In this document: positions 1 to 5,415 of the stretch, piece after piece
Layout of the letters: every line of letters begins with the position of its first letter
Numbering within the stretch: the stretch's first letter is position 1
Source: Oscillospiraceae bacterium
GTDB taxonomy: Bacteria; Bacillota; Clostridia; Oscillospirales; Acutalibacteraceae
Reading direction: 5' to 3'
Length of the DNA stretch: 5,772 bases
Assembly (NCBI GenBank): GCA_029012165.1
Contig: JAQXLO010000109.1
Coordinates: 1-5,772, forward strand
The notes under the pieces: model-generated
What the model saw: only the letters and a program-made list of their open reading frames with translations
Told to the model about the DNA's origin: nothing
Database searches by the model: none
Program-made: the position numbers and the translations under genes

Positions 1-20
1 AAGAAGAACGGAATTGTCGG

Positions 21-1742
21 TTATTCCACGTCCTGCAAGGCGTCGTAGCCTTCTTCGCCGGTACGAACCTTGACCACGTTTTCCACATCGTAGACAAAGA
101 TCTTGCCGTCGCCGATATGCCCGGTGTACAGCACCTTCTTCGCCGTTTCGATGACCGTGCGCACCGGCACCTTGCTGACCACGATGTCCACCTGCACCTT
201 CGGCAGGAGGTTCGCTTCCACCTCCACGCCACGGTAGTATTCCGGCTTGCCCTTCTGCAGGCCGCAGCCCAGCACATGGGAGACGGTCATGCCGGTGATC
301 CCTGCCTCCATGAGCGCCTTTTTCAGCGCTTCAAATCGGGACTCCTTGCAGATGATCTCGATCTTGGTAAATTTCGGGCTGCCCGGCTCGGCAACTTCAA
401 AGGAAGGCTCCTTGCGCACAGGGACAGCCTCCACCATCGGCACATCGCCTGTCACGGTAACCGGCAGATCCTCGTCCGCCGTCACGGTATCCGGCAACAT
501 GGCAATGCCGGCATACGCCGTGAGCAGACCGTGCTCGGAAATATCCAGTCCCTCCAGCTCATCCGCTTTGTATGCCCGCAGACCGATGGTGTGCTTGAGT
601 ACGAGGAATACAATTGTGATAACGATTGCCACATATGCCGCCACACTCACGACACCCAGCGTCTGCACGCCGAGGAAGTGGAACCCGCCGCCGTAGAACA
701 GACCCTTTTCGGTGGAGACGCCCGTGGCGAACAGACCGGTCAGGATGGTGCCCAGCGCACCGCACACGCAGTGGACGGAGACGGCGCCCACGGGGTCGTC
801 GATCTTGGCGATCTTGTCGAAGAATTCCACCGACAGCACCACGACGATGCCGAAGATCAGACCCATGATGGCGGCGCCCACAGGGCTGACTGCGTCACAG
901 CCGGCGGTGATGCCCACCAAGCCTGCCAAAGCCGCATTGTAGGTCATGGATACATCCGGTTTTTTATACCGCACCCAAGTGAACGCCAAGGTCGTGCAGC
1001 AGGCGACTGCGGCGGTCAGGTTGGTATTGAAGAAGATCAGACCTGCGGAGACCATCTGCTCGTCGGTCGCCATGCCCACCGTAGAGGCACCGTTGAAGCC
1101 GAACCAGCAGAACCACAGAATGAACACGCCCAGCGCAGCCAGAGACAGATTGTGTCCGAGGATGGCACGGGGTTTGCCGTCCTTGCCGTACTTGCCGATA
1201 CGAGGACCGAGGATCGCAGCGCCGATCAGGGCGCAGACGCCGCCGACCATGTGCACGGCTGTGGAACCGGCAAAATCGTGGAAGCCCAATTCGCTCAGCC
1301 AGCCGCCGCCCCAGATCCAGTGCCCGGAGATGGGATAGATGATCAGGGAGATGGCTGCGGAATAGATGCAGTAGGCGCTGAACTTCGTGCGCTCTGCCAT
1401 GGCGCCGGATACGATGGTGGACGCCGTGGCGCAGAACACGGTCTGAAAGATAGCAAACGCCCACAGCGGTACGCCTTCCGGCAGAACGTGACTGTAATCC
1501 TTCAGGATGAGGGGGTCGATCCATCCGAACAGCCCGGTGCCCGCACCGAACATCACGCCGAAGCCCACCAGCCAGAAGCTGGGAGTGCCGATACAGAAGT
1601 CCATCAGGTTTTTCATCAAAATGTTGCCTGTGTTTTTCGCTCGGGTAAAGCCGGCTTCGCACATGGAGAAGCCCGCCTGCATGAAGAACACCAAAGCGGC
1701 GCCCAACAGCACCCAAATGGTGTTTACCGCACTGAATTGCAT
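21..1742 (-). CDS. amt: Ammonium transporter with C-terminal fused PII domain (Amt-PII)
   Basis: A 573-residue inner-membrane ammonium channel carrying its own PII sensor. Residues 1 to about 411 are a full Amt domain. Counterparts of E. coli AmtB pore residues are visible: F103 (F107), W144 (W148), D156 (D160), the twin histidines H164 and H324 (H168/H318) and S220 (S219). The conserved cytoplasmic tail (EGLD, EHG) lies at about 397-405. A linker of about 50 residues leads to a PII domain at 457-573, with T-loop 492-515 (Q496, Y503-R504-G505, K515), B-loop TGHIGDGKIFV at 540-550 and C-loop RTGE at 560-563. The tyrosine that E. coli GlnB/GlnK uridylylate (Y51) is V508 here. R504 matches the arginine GlnK inserts into AmtB. 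There is no cleavable signal peptide: transmembrane segment 1 starts directly. The ATG at 1742 is preferred to an upstream in-frame GTG (1781) because AAGGAG precedes it and the GTG lies inside a terminator hairpin. Amt-PII fusions are known in other bacteria; self-gating is inferred. Confidence 0.96.
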   Translation of the reverse strand: MQFSAVNTIWVLLGAALVFFMQAGFSMCEAGFTRAKNTGNILMKNLMDFCIGTPSFWLVGFGVMFGAGTGLFGWIDPLILKDYSHVLPEGVPLWAFAIFQTVFCATASTIVSGAMAERTKFSAYCIYSAAISLIIYPISGHWIWGGGWLSELGFHDFAGSTAVHMVGGVCALIGAAILGPRIGKYGKDGKPRAILGHNLSLAALGVFILWFCWFGFNGASTVGMATDEQMVSAGLIFFNTNLTAAVACCTTLAFTWVRYKKPDVSMTYNAALAGLVGITAGCDAVSPVGAAIMGLIFGIVVVLSVEFFDKIAKIDDPVGAVSVHCVCGALGTILTGLFATGVSTEKGLFYGGGFHFLGVQTLGVVSVAAYVAIVITIVFLVLKHTIGLRAYKADELEGLDISEHGLLTAYAGIAMLPDTVTADEDLPVTVTGDVPMVEAVPVRKEPSFEVAEPGSPKFTKIEIICKESRFEALKKALMEAGITGMTVSHVLGCGLQKGKPEYYRGVEVEANLLPKVQVDIVVSKVPVRTVIETAKKVLYTGHIGDGKIFVYDVENVVKVRTGEEGYDALQDVE

Positions 1743-1752
1743 AATCCTCTTT

Positions 1753-1758
1753 CTCCTT
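1753..1758 (-). promoter_or_regulatory. Ribosome binding site of amt-PII
   Basis: AAGGAG on the minus strand, 10 nt before the ATG at 1742-1740, with a second purine run (AGAGG) nearer the start. It selects this ATG over the in-frame GTG at 1781. It lies just beyond the U-tract of the second leader terminator, so only transcripts that escape termination carry it. Confidence 0.8.
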
Positions 1759-1766
1759 CTTTCCCG

Positions 1767-1819
1767 AAAAAAACGAGACACAGACGCTGTCTTTTTTCCT
1801 GCAAGGCGTCTTTGTCTCG
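1767..1819 (-). terminator. Second leader terminator (T2) of amt-PII
   Basis: Read on the minus strand, arms CGAGACAAAGACGC (1819-1806) and GCGTCTGTGTCTCG (1787-1774) form a 14-position stem with one G-A mismatch, around an 18-nt loop. Seven U residues (1773-1767) follow immediately. This is a textbook intrinsic terminator, but it lies inside the 5' leader of amt-PII, ending 24 nt before the start codon. It is followed only by its own gene, so attenuation is the simplest explanation. The same hairpin has no U-tract on the plus strand. Confidence 0.8.
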
Positions 1820-1840
1820 TGGCTTCGGTGTTCTTTTTTT

Positions 1841-1881
1841 AAAGCAAAAGAGGCGTCTTGGAACCATCGCTCCAAGACGCC
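1841..1881 (-). terminator. First leader terminator (T1) of amt-PII
   Basis: Read on the minus strand, arms GGCGTCTTGGA (1881-1871) and TCCAAGACGCC (1862-1852) form a perfect 11-bp stem with an 8-nt loop. The U-rich tail TCTTTTGCTTT (1851-1841) follows. It starts about 12 nt into the predicted amt-PII transcript. With T2 it makes two successive termination points before the gene. The tail is interrupted by GC, so T1 may be leakier than T2. No good terminator tail exists on the plus strand. Confidence 0.7.
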
Positions 1882-1899
1882 CTTGCCTTTATGCGCACT

Positions 1900-1927
1900 A
1901 TTATACACCGATTTCTGCGTTTGTCAA
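1900..1927 (-). promoter_or_regulatory. Promoter of amt-PII
   Basis: On the minus strand, TTGACA (1927-1922), a 16-bp spacer and TATAAT (1905-1900) match the sigma-A consensus at all twelve positions. An A/T-rich tract (1928-1942) sits upstream of the -35 box and resembles an UP element. Transcription should start near 1893, giving a leader of about 150 nt. A full-consensus promoter for a nitrogen-scavenging gene suggests that control is applied downstream, at the leader terminators. No GlnR/TnrA-type palindrome was seen. Confidence 0.88.
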
Positions 1928-1985
1928 GCACTTTTTAAAATTTTCTCTCAAAAATCTCTCTGTCAGCTTATGCAGGGGGCAGACT

Positions 1986-2023
1986 GCATTTTTCGGATAA
2001 GAAAGTCTGGTTATGAAAAATGC
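1986..2023. repeat. 9-bp perfect inverted repeat between divergent promoters
   Basis: GCATTTTTC (1986-1994) and GAAAAATGC (2015-2023) are exact inverted copies separated by 20 bp. Allowing a 2-nt bulge (GG, 1995-1996), the pairing extends by ATAA/TTAT to 13 bp. It lies between the amt-PII -35 box and the likely -10 box of the pyridoxamine kinase gene. It could be an operator for one or both genes, or a hairpin in an undetected RNA. No protein family can be assigned from the sequence. Confidence 0.45.
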
Positions 2024-2037
2024 TGCGGTTTTGGGTA

Positions 2038-2066
2038 TTTCCCGCATATTCGATTCGGCGTATACT
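2038..2066 (+). promoter_or_regulatory. Probable promoter of the pyridoxamine kinase gene
   Basis: TATACT (2061-2066) is a good -10 box that would start transcription near 2073, about 20 nt before the TTG start codon. The hexamer 17 bp upstream (TTTCCC, 2038-2043) is a poor -35 match, so the promoter is either weak or activator-assisted. No better candidate was found between the amt promoter and this gene. Confidence 0.45.
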
Positions 2067-2080
2067 GAAACTATTCTTCG

Positions 2081-2085
2081 GGAGG
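2081..2085 (+). promoter_or_regulatory. Ribosome binding site selecting a TTG start
   Basis: GGAGG, within the purine run GGGAGGGA, is 7 nt before TTG at 2093. The next in-frame candidate, GTG at 2102, would be 16 nt away, which is too far. This site therefore decides the rare TTG start. Confidence 0.8.
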
Positions 2086-2092
2086 GATCAGA

Positions 2093-2929
2093 TTGACAAA
2101 CGTGAAAAAAATCGTATCGGTGCAGGATATTTCCTGCTACGGACAGTGCTCCCTGACGGCGGCACTGCCGGTGCTGTCGGCGAGGGGTGTGGAAACGGCA
2201 ATTTTGCCCTCCGCCCTGCTGAGTACCCACACGGGGGGCTTCCACGGCTACACCGTGCTGGATCTGACGGATGAAATGCCAAAAATCGTGGCGCACTGGA
2301 AGCAGGAGGGCATCCGCTTTGACGCCATCTATACGGGCTACATCGGCGATGCGAGGCAGTTTGATATTATTTTGCGTCTGCGGGAACTGCTCTATGACGG
2401 CGGTCTGCTGATCGTGGATCCCGCCATGGCTGACCACGGCAAGCTGTATGCGGCATTGAACGAAGATATTGTGATCGGGATGCGCAGACTGGTTGGATAT
2501 GCGGATGTGATCCTGCCCAATCTGACCGAAGCGGCGTTCCTGCTGGGCAGGGAATACAAGGAGAGCTATTCCCCGGAAGAGATCGAAGAGATGGTGCGTG
2601 CCCTGTGCGCCATGGGACCTCGGTACAGCATCCTCACCGGCGTCAGCCGGGAGCCGAACAAGATCGGCGCCATCTGCTTCGACCGGGAACGGAACGAAAC
2701 CGTCTGTTATTTTACCGAAAGGATCGAAAAGAGCTACCACGGCACGGGCGACCTGTTTTCCGCCGTTGCGGTGGCGGATATTGTCCGGGGGAAGGGCATG
2801 GAGGAGGTGCTGCGGAACGCCTGCGAATTCACCTGCCGGGCGATCCGTGCCACGGTGGACGATCCGGCGCACCCCTACGGCGTACACTTCGAGCCGGTCT
2901 TGTCGGGGGAATACCCCCAGAGCGAATAA
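2093..2929 (+). CDS. pdxK: Pyridoxamine/pyridoxal kinase (ribokinase fold)
   Basis: A 278-residue cytosolic kinase predicted to phosphorylate B6 vitamers (pyridoxamine, pyridoxal, pyridoxine) with ATP in vitamin B6 salvage. The N-terminal substrate region DISCYGQCSL (12-21) and SALLSTHTGGF (40-50) corresponds to the S-x-x-x-x-YG and LLSN/T segments of PdxK/PdxY. Further family marks are the VDPAMAD segment at 108-114, LPNLTEA (141-147) and the GTGD anion-hole/catalytic motif at 217-220, with D220 as the expected catalytic base. Length is normal for the family. PdxK and PdxY cannot be told apart by eye, and the symbol is used in the broad sense. The start is TTG, supported by the GGAGG 7 nt upstream. 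It is divergent from amt-PII and appears to be a single-gene unit. No convincing terminator follows, so some read-through into the small membrane gene is possible. Related hydroxymethylpyrimidine kinases are less likely given the N-terminal motifs. Confidence 0.9.
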   Translation: MTNVKKIVSVQDISCYGQCSLTAALPVLSARGVETAILPSALLSTHTGGFHGYTVLDLTDEMPKIVAHWKQEGIRFDAIYTGYIGDARQFDIILRLRELLYDGGLLIVDPAMADHGKLYAALNEDIVIGMRRLVGYADVILPNLTEAAFLLGREYKESYSPEEIEEMVRALCAMGPRYSILTGVSREPNKIGAICFDRERNETVCYFTERIEKSYHGTGDLFSAVAVADIVRGKGMEEVLRNACEFTCRAIRATVDDPAHPYGVHFEPVLSGEYPQSE

Positions 2930-2967
2930 AAATACTGCGGGGCAAAGGCAAAACCATTTGTCCAGTG

Positions 2968-2995
2968 TTGCTTTCAAGAAAAAATGTGCTATAAT
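2968..2995 (+). promoter_or_regulatory. Extended -10 promoter of the small membrane protein gene
   Basis: TATAAT (2990-2995) is preceded by TGC, giving the extended -10 TGCTATAAT. TTGCTT (2968-2973) lies 16 bp upstream as a partial -35 box. The predicted start near 3002 gives a leader of about 70 nt that begins with a stable hairpin. Confidence 0.7.
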
Positions 2996-3003
2996 GATTG
3001 CAA

Positions 3004-3036
3004 GCAGCACTGCACAGTTGAGGTGTGCGGTGCTGC
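3004..3036 (+). other. 5'-terminal RNA hairpin in the leader of the small membrane protein gene
   Basis: GCAGCACTGCACA (3004-3016) pairs with TGTGCGGTGCTGC (3024-3036): 13 bp including one U-G wobble, around loop GTTGAGG. It starts within about two bases of the predicted transcription start and has no U-tract, so it is not a terminator. A stabilising 5' cap-like stem or a regulator binding site are both plausible. Confidence 0.55.
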
Positions 3037-3060
3037 CTGTCATCATCGAATGGGAGAAGT

Positions 3061-3067
3061 AAGGAGG
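3061..3067 (+). promoter_or_regulatory. Ribosome binding site of the small membrane protein gene
   Basis: AAGGAGG, a near-perfect anti-Shine-Dalgarno match, lies 5 nt before ATG 3073. It fixes the start there rather than at the upstream in-frame GTG (3025), which is inside the leader hairpin. Confidence 0.85.
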
Positions 3068-3072
3068 ACGCT

Positions 3073-3297
3073 ATGTTGGAGATTTTGTTTACGGTTTTGT
3101 TTCTCTGTCTGTTCGGTTGGGCAGTAAAGCTGTTGTTCAAAATCACTTGGGGTGTGGCAAAGGTCATTGGACTGATTTTAGCTGTCCTCGCCCTGCCTGC
3201 ACTCATTATCGGACTGGTTGCCGCCGGCGGATTCATTCTGCTGATTCCCGTTGCGCTCATTGCCGGCGCAGTCGGACTGCTCAAAGCGTGTGGATAA
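3073..3297 (+). CDS. Small hydrophobic membrane protein of unknown function
   Basis: A 74-residue protein that I do not recognise. It is almost entirely hydrophobic, with three likely membrane segments at about 3-22, 31-50 and 51-70. The first two are separated by a short basic stretch (KITWGVAK, 23-30). The last two are joined by a Gly pair, which suggests a helical hairpin. No signal-peptidase site, catalytic motif or conserved charged residue inside the membrane is evident. The gene is supported by a strong ribosome site at ideal spacing and a good extended -10 promoter, not by homology. It follows the pyridoxamine kinase gene by 143 bp but has its own promoter, and it converges on the FliB-like gene with a 39-bp gap. 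A structural small membrane protein or membrane-complex subunit is possible; no function is claimed. Confidence 0.72.
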   Translation: MLEILFTVLFLCLFGWAVKLLFKITWGVAKVIGLILAVLALPALIIGLVAAGGFILLIPVALIAGAVGLLKACG

Positions 3298-3336
3298 ACC
3301 GGAATGCGCAAAGTAATCCGGCGGCCGGGACGAATT

Positions 3337-4314
3337 TCACGGCGCAAATCCCCAAAGTGCGTAGAATGCCTGCGGGGCAAAGGCGGGATTCTCATAGAAC
3401 GCCGCATACATCTGCTCCATGTTTTCGTAGGAGTGCTCCACTTCCTTGGCGTACAGGCGGGCGGTGCAGACCGGGTCACCGTCGGCGCAGGCGGCAAAGG
3501 TGACGGCGGACAGCATCAGCTGCACCTTAGAGAGGATGTCGCCGTCCTCCACCGCTTGCAGGATATAGCGATATAAATAGTATACAGCGAGGTTTTCAAA
3601 CAGCGTGCGGTTCTCTGCGTGGGGACGGCACGCCGTTTTTGTCAGAGCACGGAATTCCTCTGTCATCAGATCCAGCGTCCCGTGGAAGCGAAACAATGCG
3701 GATGCATCGCCGCAGACAGCCGTGGGATGCAGGGGTGCTGTCGGTGCGTTGGGGCAGACACAGCCGTCATACAGCTGTTCCTGCATTTCTTCGGCGCAGC
3801 AAAGACACCGGCACAGCGCTTCGCCCAAGGGGATGCGGCGATCCTGCATCCAAGCGATCATCCGTGTGCGCAGGGCGATCAGCGCTTGTAAAAAGGGGTC
3901 GGCAGTCTGGGGCACGGGGACGTTCAGCCGGTCCGCCGTCAGCGTGAGCCGTGTGGCCTCGGGACAGGACAGGGACAGACAGCGTTCGGTGAAATCGTCG
4001 TATTCCTGTACGATGCGCGGGAATCGGGAGCAGGTCACGCTCAGTGCCGCTTCACCGCAGACGCATTGGATTTCGCACAGGCGATCCTCCCGCAGGAACG
4101 GACATTGTCCCCGGACGGAGGAAAAAACTGTGTCACCGTCCTCGTCGATACGCATACAATCGCAGATCTTTTTGCCCAGTTCGGAATCCATCGCACGGTA
4201 CCGTGCGGCGCTGTCGTCGTCAATGACCACGTCCCAGCCGACGCAGCAGCTGTCCGGGCAGGCGGCGGCAATACAGCGAAACTGCTCGACTCCCTGCAAG
4301 GCATAATTTTTCAT
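3337..4314 (-). CDS. fliB: FliB-like cysteine-rich protein (flagellin lysine N-methylase family)
   Basis: A 325-residue, very cysteine-rich protein. Near the N-terminus, C14-x4-C19-x3-C23-C24 is followed by GWDVVID (26-32), the hallmark of the flagellin lysine N-methylase family. Then come CPFLREDRLC (71-80), SVTCSRFPRI (92-101) and LSCPE (115-119), also typical of it. The clustered cysteines imply a metal or iron-sulfur site. FliB methylates flagellin lysines in Salmonella; whether this homologue does so is unknown, because no flagellar gene is in the window and many family members are annotated by similarity only. The start is the ATG at 4314, whose ATGA overlaps the mutY stop, with GGAGG 10 nt upstream. 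The reading frame stays open to 4611 inside mutY, but that extension is an overlap artefact. Translational coupling makes this the second gene of the mutY operon. No U-tailed terminator is seen after it. Confidence 0.83.
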   Translation of the reverse strand: MKNYALQGVEQFRCIAAACPDSCCVGWDVVIDDDSAARYRAMDSELGKKICDCMRIDEDGDTVFSSVRGQCPFLREDRLCEIQCVCGEAALSVTCSRFPRIVQEYDDFTERCLSLSCPEATRLTLTADRLNVPVPQTADPFLQALIALRTRMIAWMQDRRIPLGEALCRCLCCAEEMQEQLYDGCVCPNAPTAPLHPTAVCGDASALFRFHGTLDLMTEEFRALTKTACRPHAENRTLFENLAVYYLYRYILQAVEDGDILSKVQLMLSAVTFAACADGDPVCTARLYAKEVEHSYENMEQMYAAFYENPAFAPQAFYALWGFAP

Positions 4315-5348
4315 CGGATATCTTCCTCCAGGAATTTGCGGAAAGCCGTGGGCAGACCGTACGCTTTTTCGATCTGCTCCCGGGTGCGCCATGTGAATTG
4401 GGGTGCCTTCTCGGCGCAGAGGATCGTATAGCCCGCCATTTCCCAGCGGATATGGGTAAAAATGTGCACCCGGTTCACCCGGGAAAGCATTTGTTTCGGC
4501 CGAGCGCCAAAGCATTCCGCCTGCCGCAAGGCGCCGTCCGCATCCAGCGGCGTGTCCACATTCGGCAGCTCCCACATCCCGCCCAGCAGTCCCGATTCCT
4601 CCCGCCTGCACAGGGCGAGTTCATCGCCGCACCAGAGCAGAAAGACCGTCTTGCGGACGAGCTTTTTGTCCTTTTTGGGCTTCTTGACGGGGAGCGATGC
4701 GGCCGTGCCGTGCTTGTTGGCGAGGCATTGCGCCGCCAGCGGACACACAGTGCACTTCGGGGAACGGGGTGTGCAGACGGTGGCACCCAGTTCCATGAGG
4801 GACTGGGTAAAGGTGCCGCAGGCGCCGACAGGGTAGATTTTCTCCAAATTCTCCGTGACCGCTTTTTTGAAGGGCGGCTCGTCGATGGGGGTGTCGTCGT
4901 CGAGGTAACGGGCGCTCACCCGCAGGACATTGCCGTCCACGGCGGCATGGGGCTGGTCAAAGCAAATGGAAGCGATGGCGCCGGCGGTGTAGTCGCCCAC
5001 GCCGGGCAGGGCACGGATGCTCCTATAGTCCCGGGGAAATACACCCCCGTGCTCGGCGACGATCTTTTGCGCCGCCTTTTGCAGATTGCGTGCACGGCTG
5101 TAGTAGCCCAGCCCCTCCCACAGTTTCAGCAGCCTGTCCTCATCGGCGTCTGCAAGGGAGTCCACCGTGGGGAACGCTTCGAGAAAGCGTGCATAGTAGC
5201 CGATCACCGCCTCGACCCGGGTCTGCTGGAGCATGATCTCCGACACCCAGACACGGTAAGGATCCCGGTTCTCCCGCCAGGGAAGCGAACGGGCGTGGCT
5301 TTCATACCACGGCAAAAGCAGGGACGGCAAGGCTTTGAACGAGTGCAT
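4311..5348 (-). CDS. mutY: A/G-specific adenine DNA glycosylase MutY
   Basis: A 345-residue base-excision repair enzyme that removes adenine mispaired with 8-oxoguanine. The catalytic residues E37 (VWVSEIMLQQT) and D138 (VDGNVLRV) and the helix-hairpin-helix LPGVGDYTAG (114-123) are present. The [4Fe-4S] cysteines C192-x6-C199-x2-C202-x5-C208 are also there. These residues carry the same numbers as in E. coli MutY, which supports the ATG at 5348 over a TTG at 5369 that has no ribosome site. A purine run (GAGAGGGGG) lies 7 nt before this ATG. The C-terminal NUDIX-like 8-oxoG recognition domain covers about 228-345 and contains LLGGMWELP (254-262). The recognition loop reads F297-T298-H299, where the well-studied bacterial enzymes have F-S-H; threonine is a conservative change. 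All key residues are intact. It is first in an operon, its TGA overlapping the ATG of the FliB-like gene. Confidence 0.98.
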   Translation of the reverse strand: MHSFKALPSLLLPWYESHARSLPWRENRDPYRVWVSEIMLQQTRVEAVIGYYARFLEAFPTVDSLADADEDRLLKLWEGLGYYSRARNLQKAAQKIVAEHGGVFPRDYRSIRALPGVGDYTAGAIASICFDQPHAAVDGNVLRVSARYLDDDTPIDEPPFKKAVTENLEKIYPVGACGTFTQSLMELGATVCTPRSPKCTVCPLAAQCLANKHGTAASLPVKKPKKDKKLVRKTVFLLWCGDELALCRREESGLLGGMWELPNVDTPLDADGALRQAECFGARPKQMLSRVNRVHIFTHIRWEMAGYTILCAEKAPQFTWRTREQIEKAYGLPTAFRKFLEEDIR

Positions 5349-5378
5349 CCGTATGCCCCCTCTCCACAATAAACTGTA

Positions 5379-5415
5379 TTAAGGCGGCACCGCATAAACT
5401 GCGGCGCCGCCTTAA
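5379..5415. repeat. 16-bp imperfect palindrome directly downstream of the mutY -10 box
   Basis: TTAAGGCGGCACCGCA (5379-5394) and TGCGGCGCCGCCTTAA (5400-5415) are inverted copies with a single mismatch, around a 5-nt loop. The outer 10 bp are perfect. On the mutY strand it begins at the last base of the -10 box and spans the predicted start near 5408. A mutY transcript would therefore begin inside its 5' arm and could still form about 9 bp. No U-tract follows in either direction, so it is not a conventional terminator. It may be an operator, a 5'-protecting hairpin, or a dispersed palindromic repeat. Confidence 0.6.

Noticed and set aside
1743..1781. A 13-residue N-terminal extension of Amt from an in-frame GTG.
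   Set aside because: The GTG sits inside the T2 hairpin, the extension is basic and not Amt-like, and the ATG at 1742 has its own ribosome site.
31..1810. A 14-bp exact repeat (TCCTGCAAGGCGTC) at 31-44 in the amt C-terminus and 1797-1810 in the T2 hairpin.
   Set aside because: A match of this length is not very unlikely by chance in a window of this size. The flanks differ and no mechanism is suggested.
1724..1867. A 47-residue upstream ORF starting in the T1 loop and overlapping the amt start, considered as a leader peptide.
   Set aside because: It has only a GGAG placed too close to its ATG and buried in the T1 stem. There is no run of regulatory codons, so translation is doubtful.
1743..1893. 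ANTAR-type antiterminator target or a known riboswitch in the amt leader.
   Set aside because: I looked for a pair of stems with six-base loops carrying A at position 1 and G at position 4, and for T-box and glutamine-aptamer cores. None fits convincingly; T1 has an 8-nt loop and T2 an 18-nt loop.
964..1908. A 314-codon minus-strand frame overlapping the amt leader and the Amt domain.
   Set aside because: It is out of frame with Amt and very rich in Arg, Ser and His. Its start lies upstream of the predicted transcription start.
1971..1993. A short stem (TGCAG/CTGCA) followed by TTTTT, resembling a plus-strand terminator.
   Set aside because: The stem is only 5 bp with an 8-nt loop, and no plus-strand gene lies upstream to terminate.
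117..2000. A 627-codon open frame on the plus strand opposite amt-PII.
   Set aside because: It is the antisense shadow of a gene with GC-biased third positions. Its protein is low-complexity and rich in His, Arg, Gly and Gln, with no ribosome site at its start, while the opposite strand encodes an unmistakable Amt-PII.
2905..2918. GGGGG-AATA-CCCCC hairpin at the end of the pyridoxamine kinase gene.
   Set aside because: It lies inside the coding sequence and no U-tract follows, so it is not a supported terminator.
3298..3336. A shared terminator between the convergent small membrane gene and FliB-like gene.
   Set aside because: Only a 5-bp CCGGA/TCCGG stem with a long loop and a short CCGG-CGG-CCGG palindrome are present, and neither has a U-tract.
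2935..3384. A 15-bp exact repeat (CTGCGGGGCAAAGGC) at 2935-2949 and 3370-3384.
   Set aside because: One copy is intergenic and the other is coding sequence of the FliB-like gene. There are no matching flanks or target duplication, so chance or an old small duplication cannot be separated.
4315..4611. A 99-residue N-terminal extension of the FliB-like protein into mutY.
   Set aside because: It runs through MutY coding sequence in another frame and has no FliB similarity. The ATG at 4314 with ATGA coupling and a GGAGG site is the natural start.
4398..5372. A 324-codon open frame on the plus strand opposite mutY.
   Set aside because: The minus-strand MutY has every catalytic and cluster residue in place. 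The plus frame has no recognisable motif and no ribosome site.
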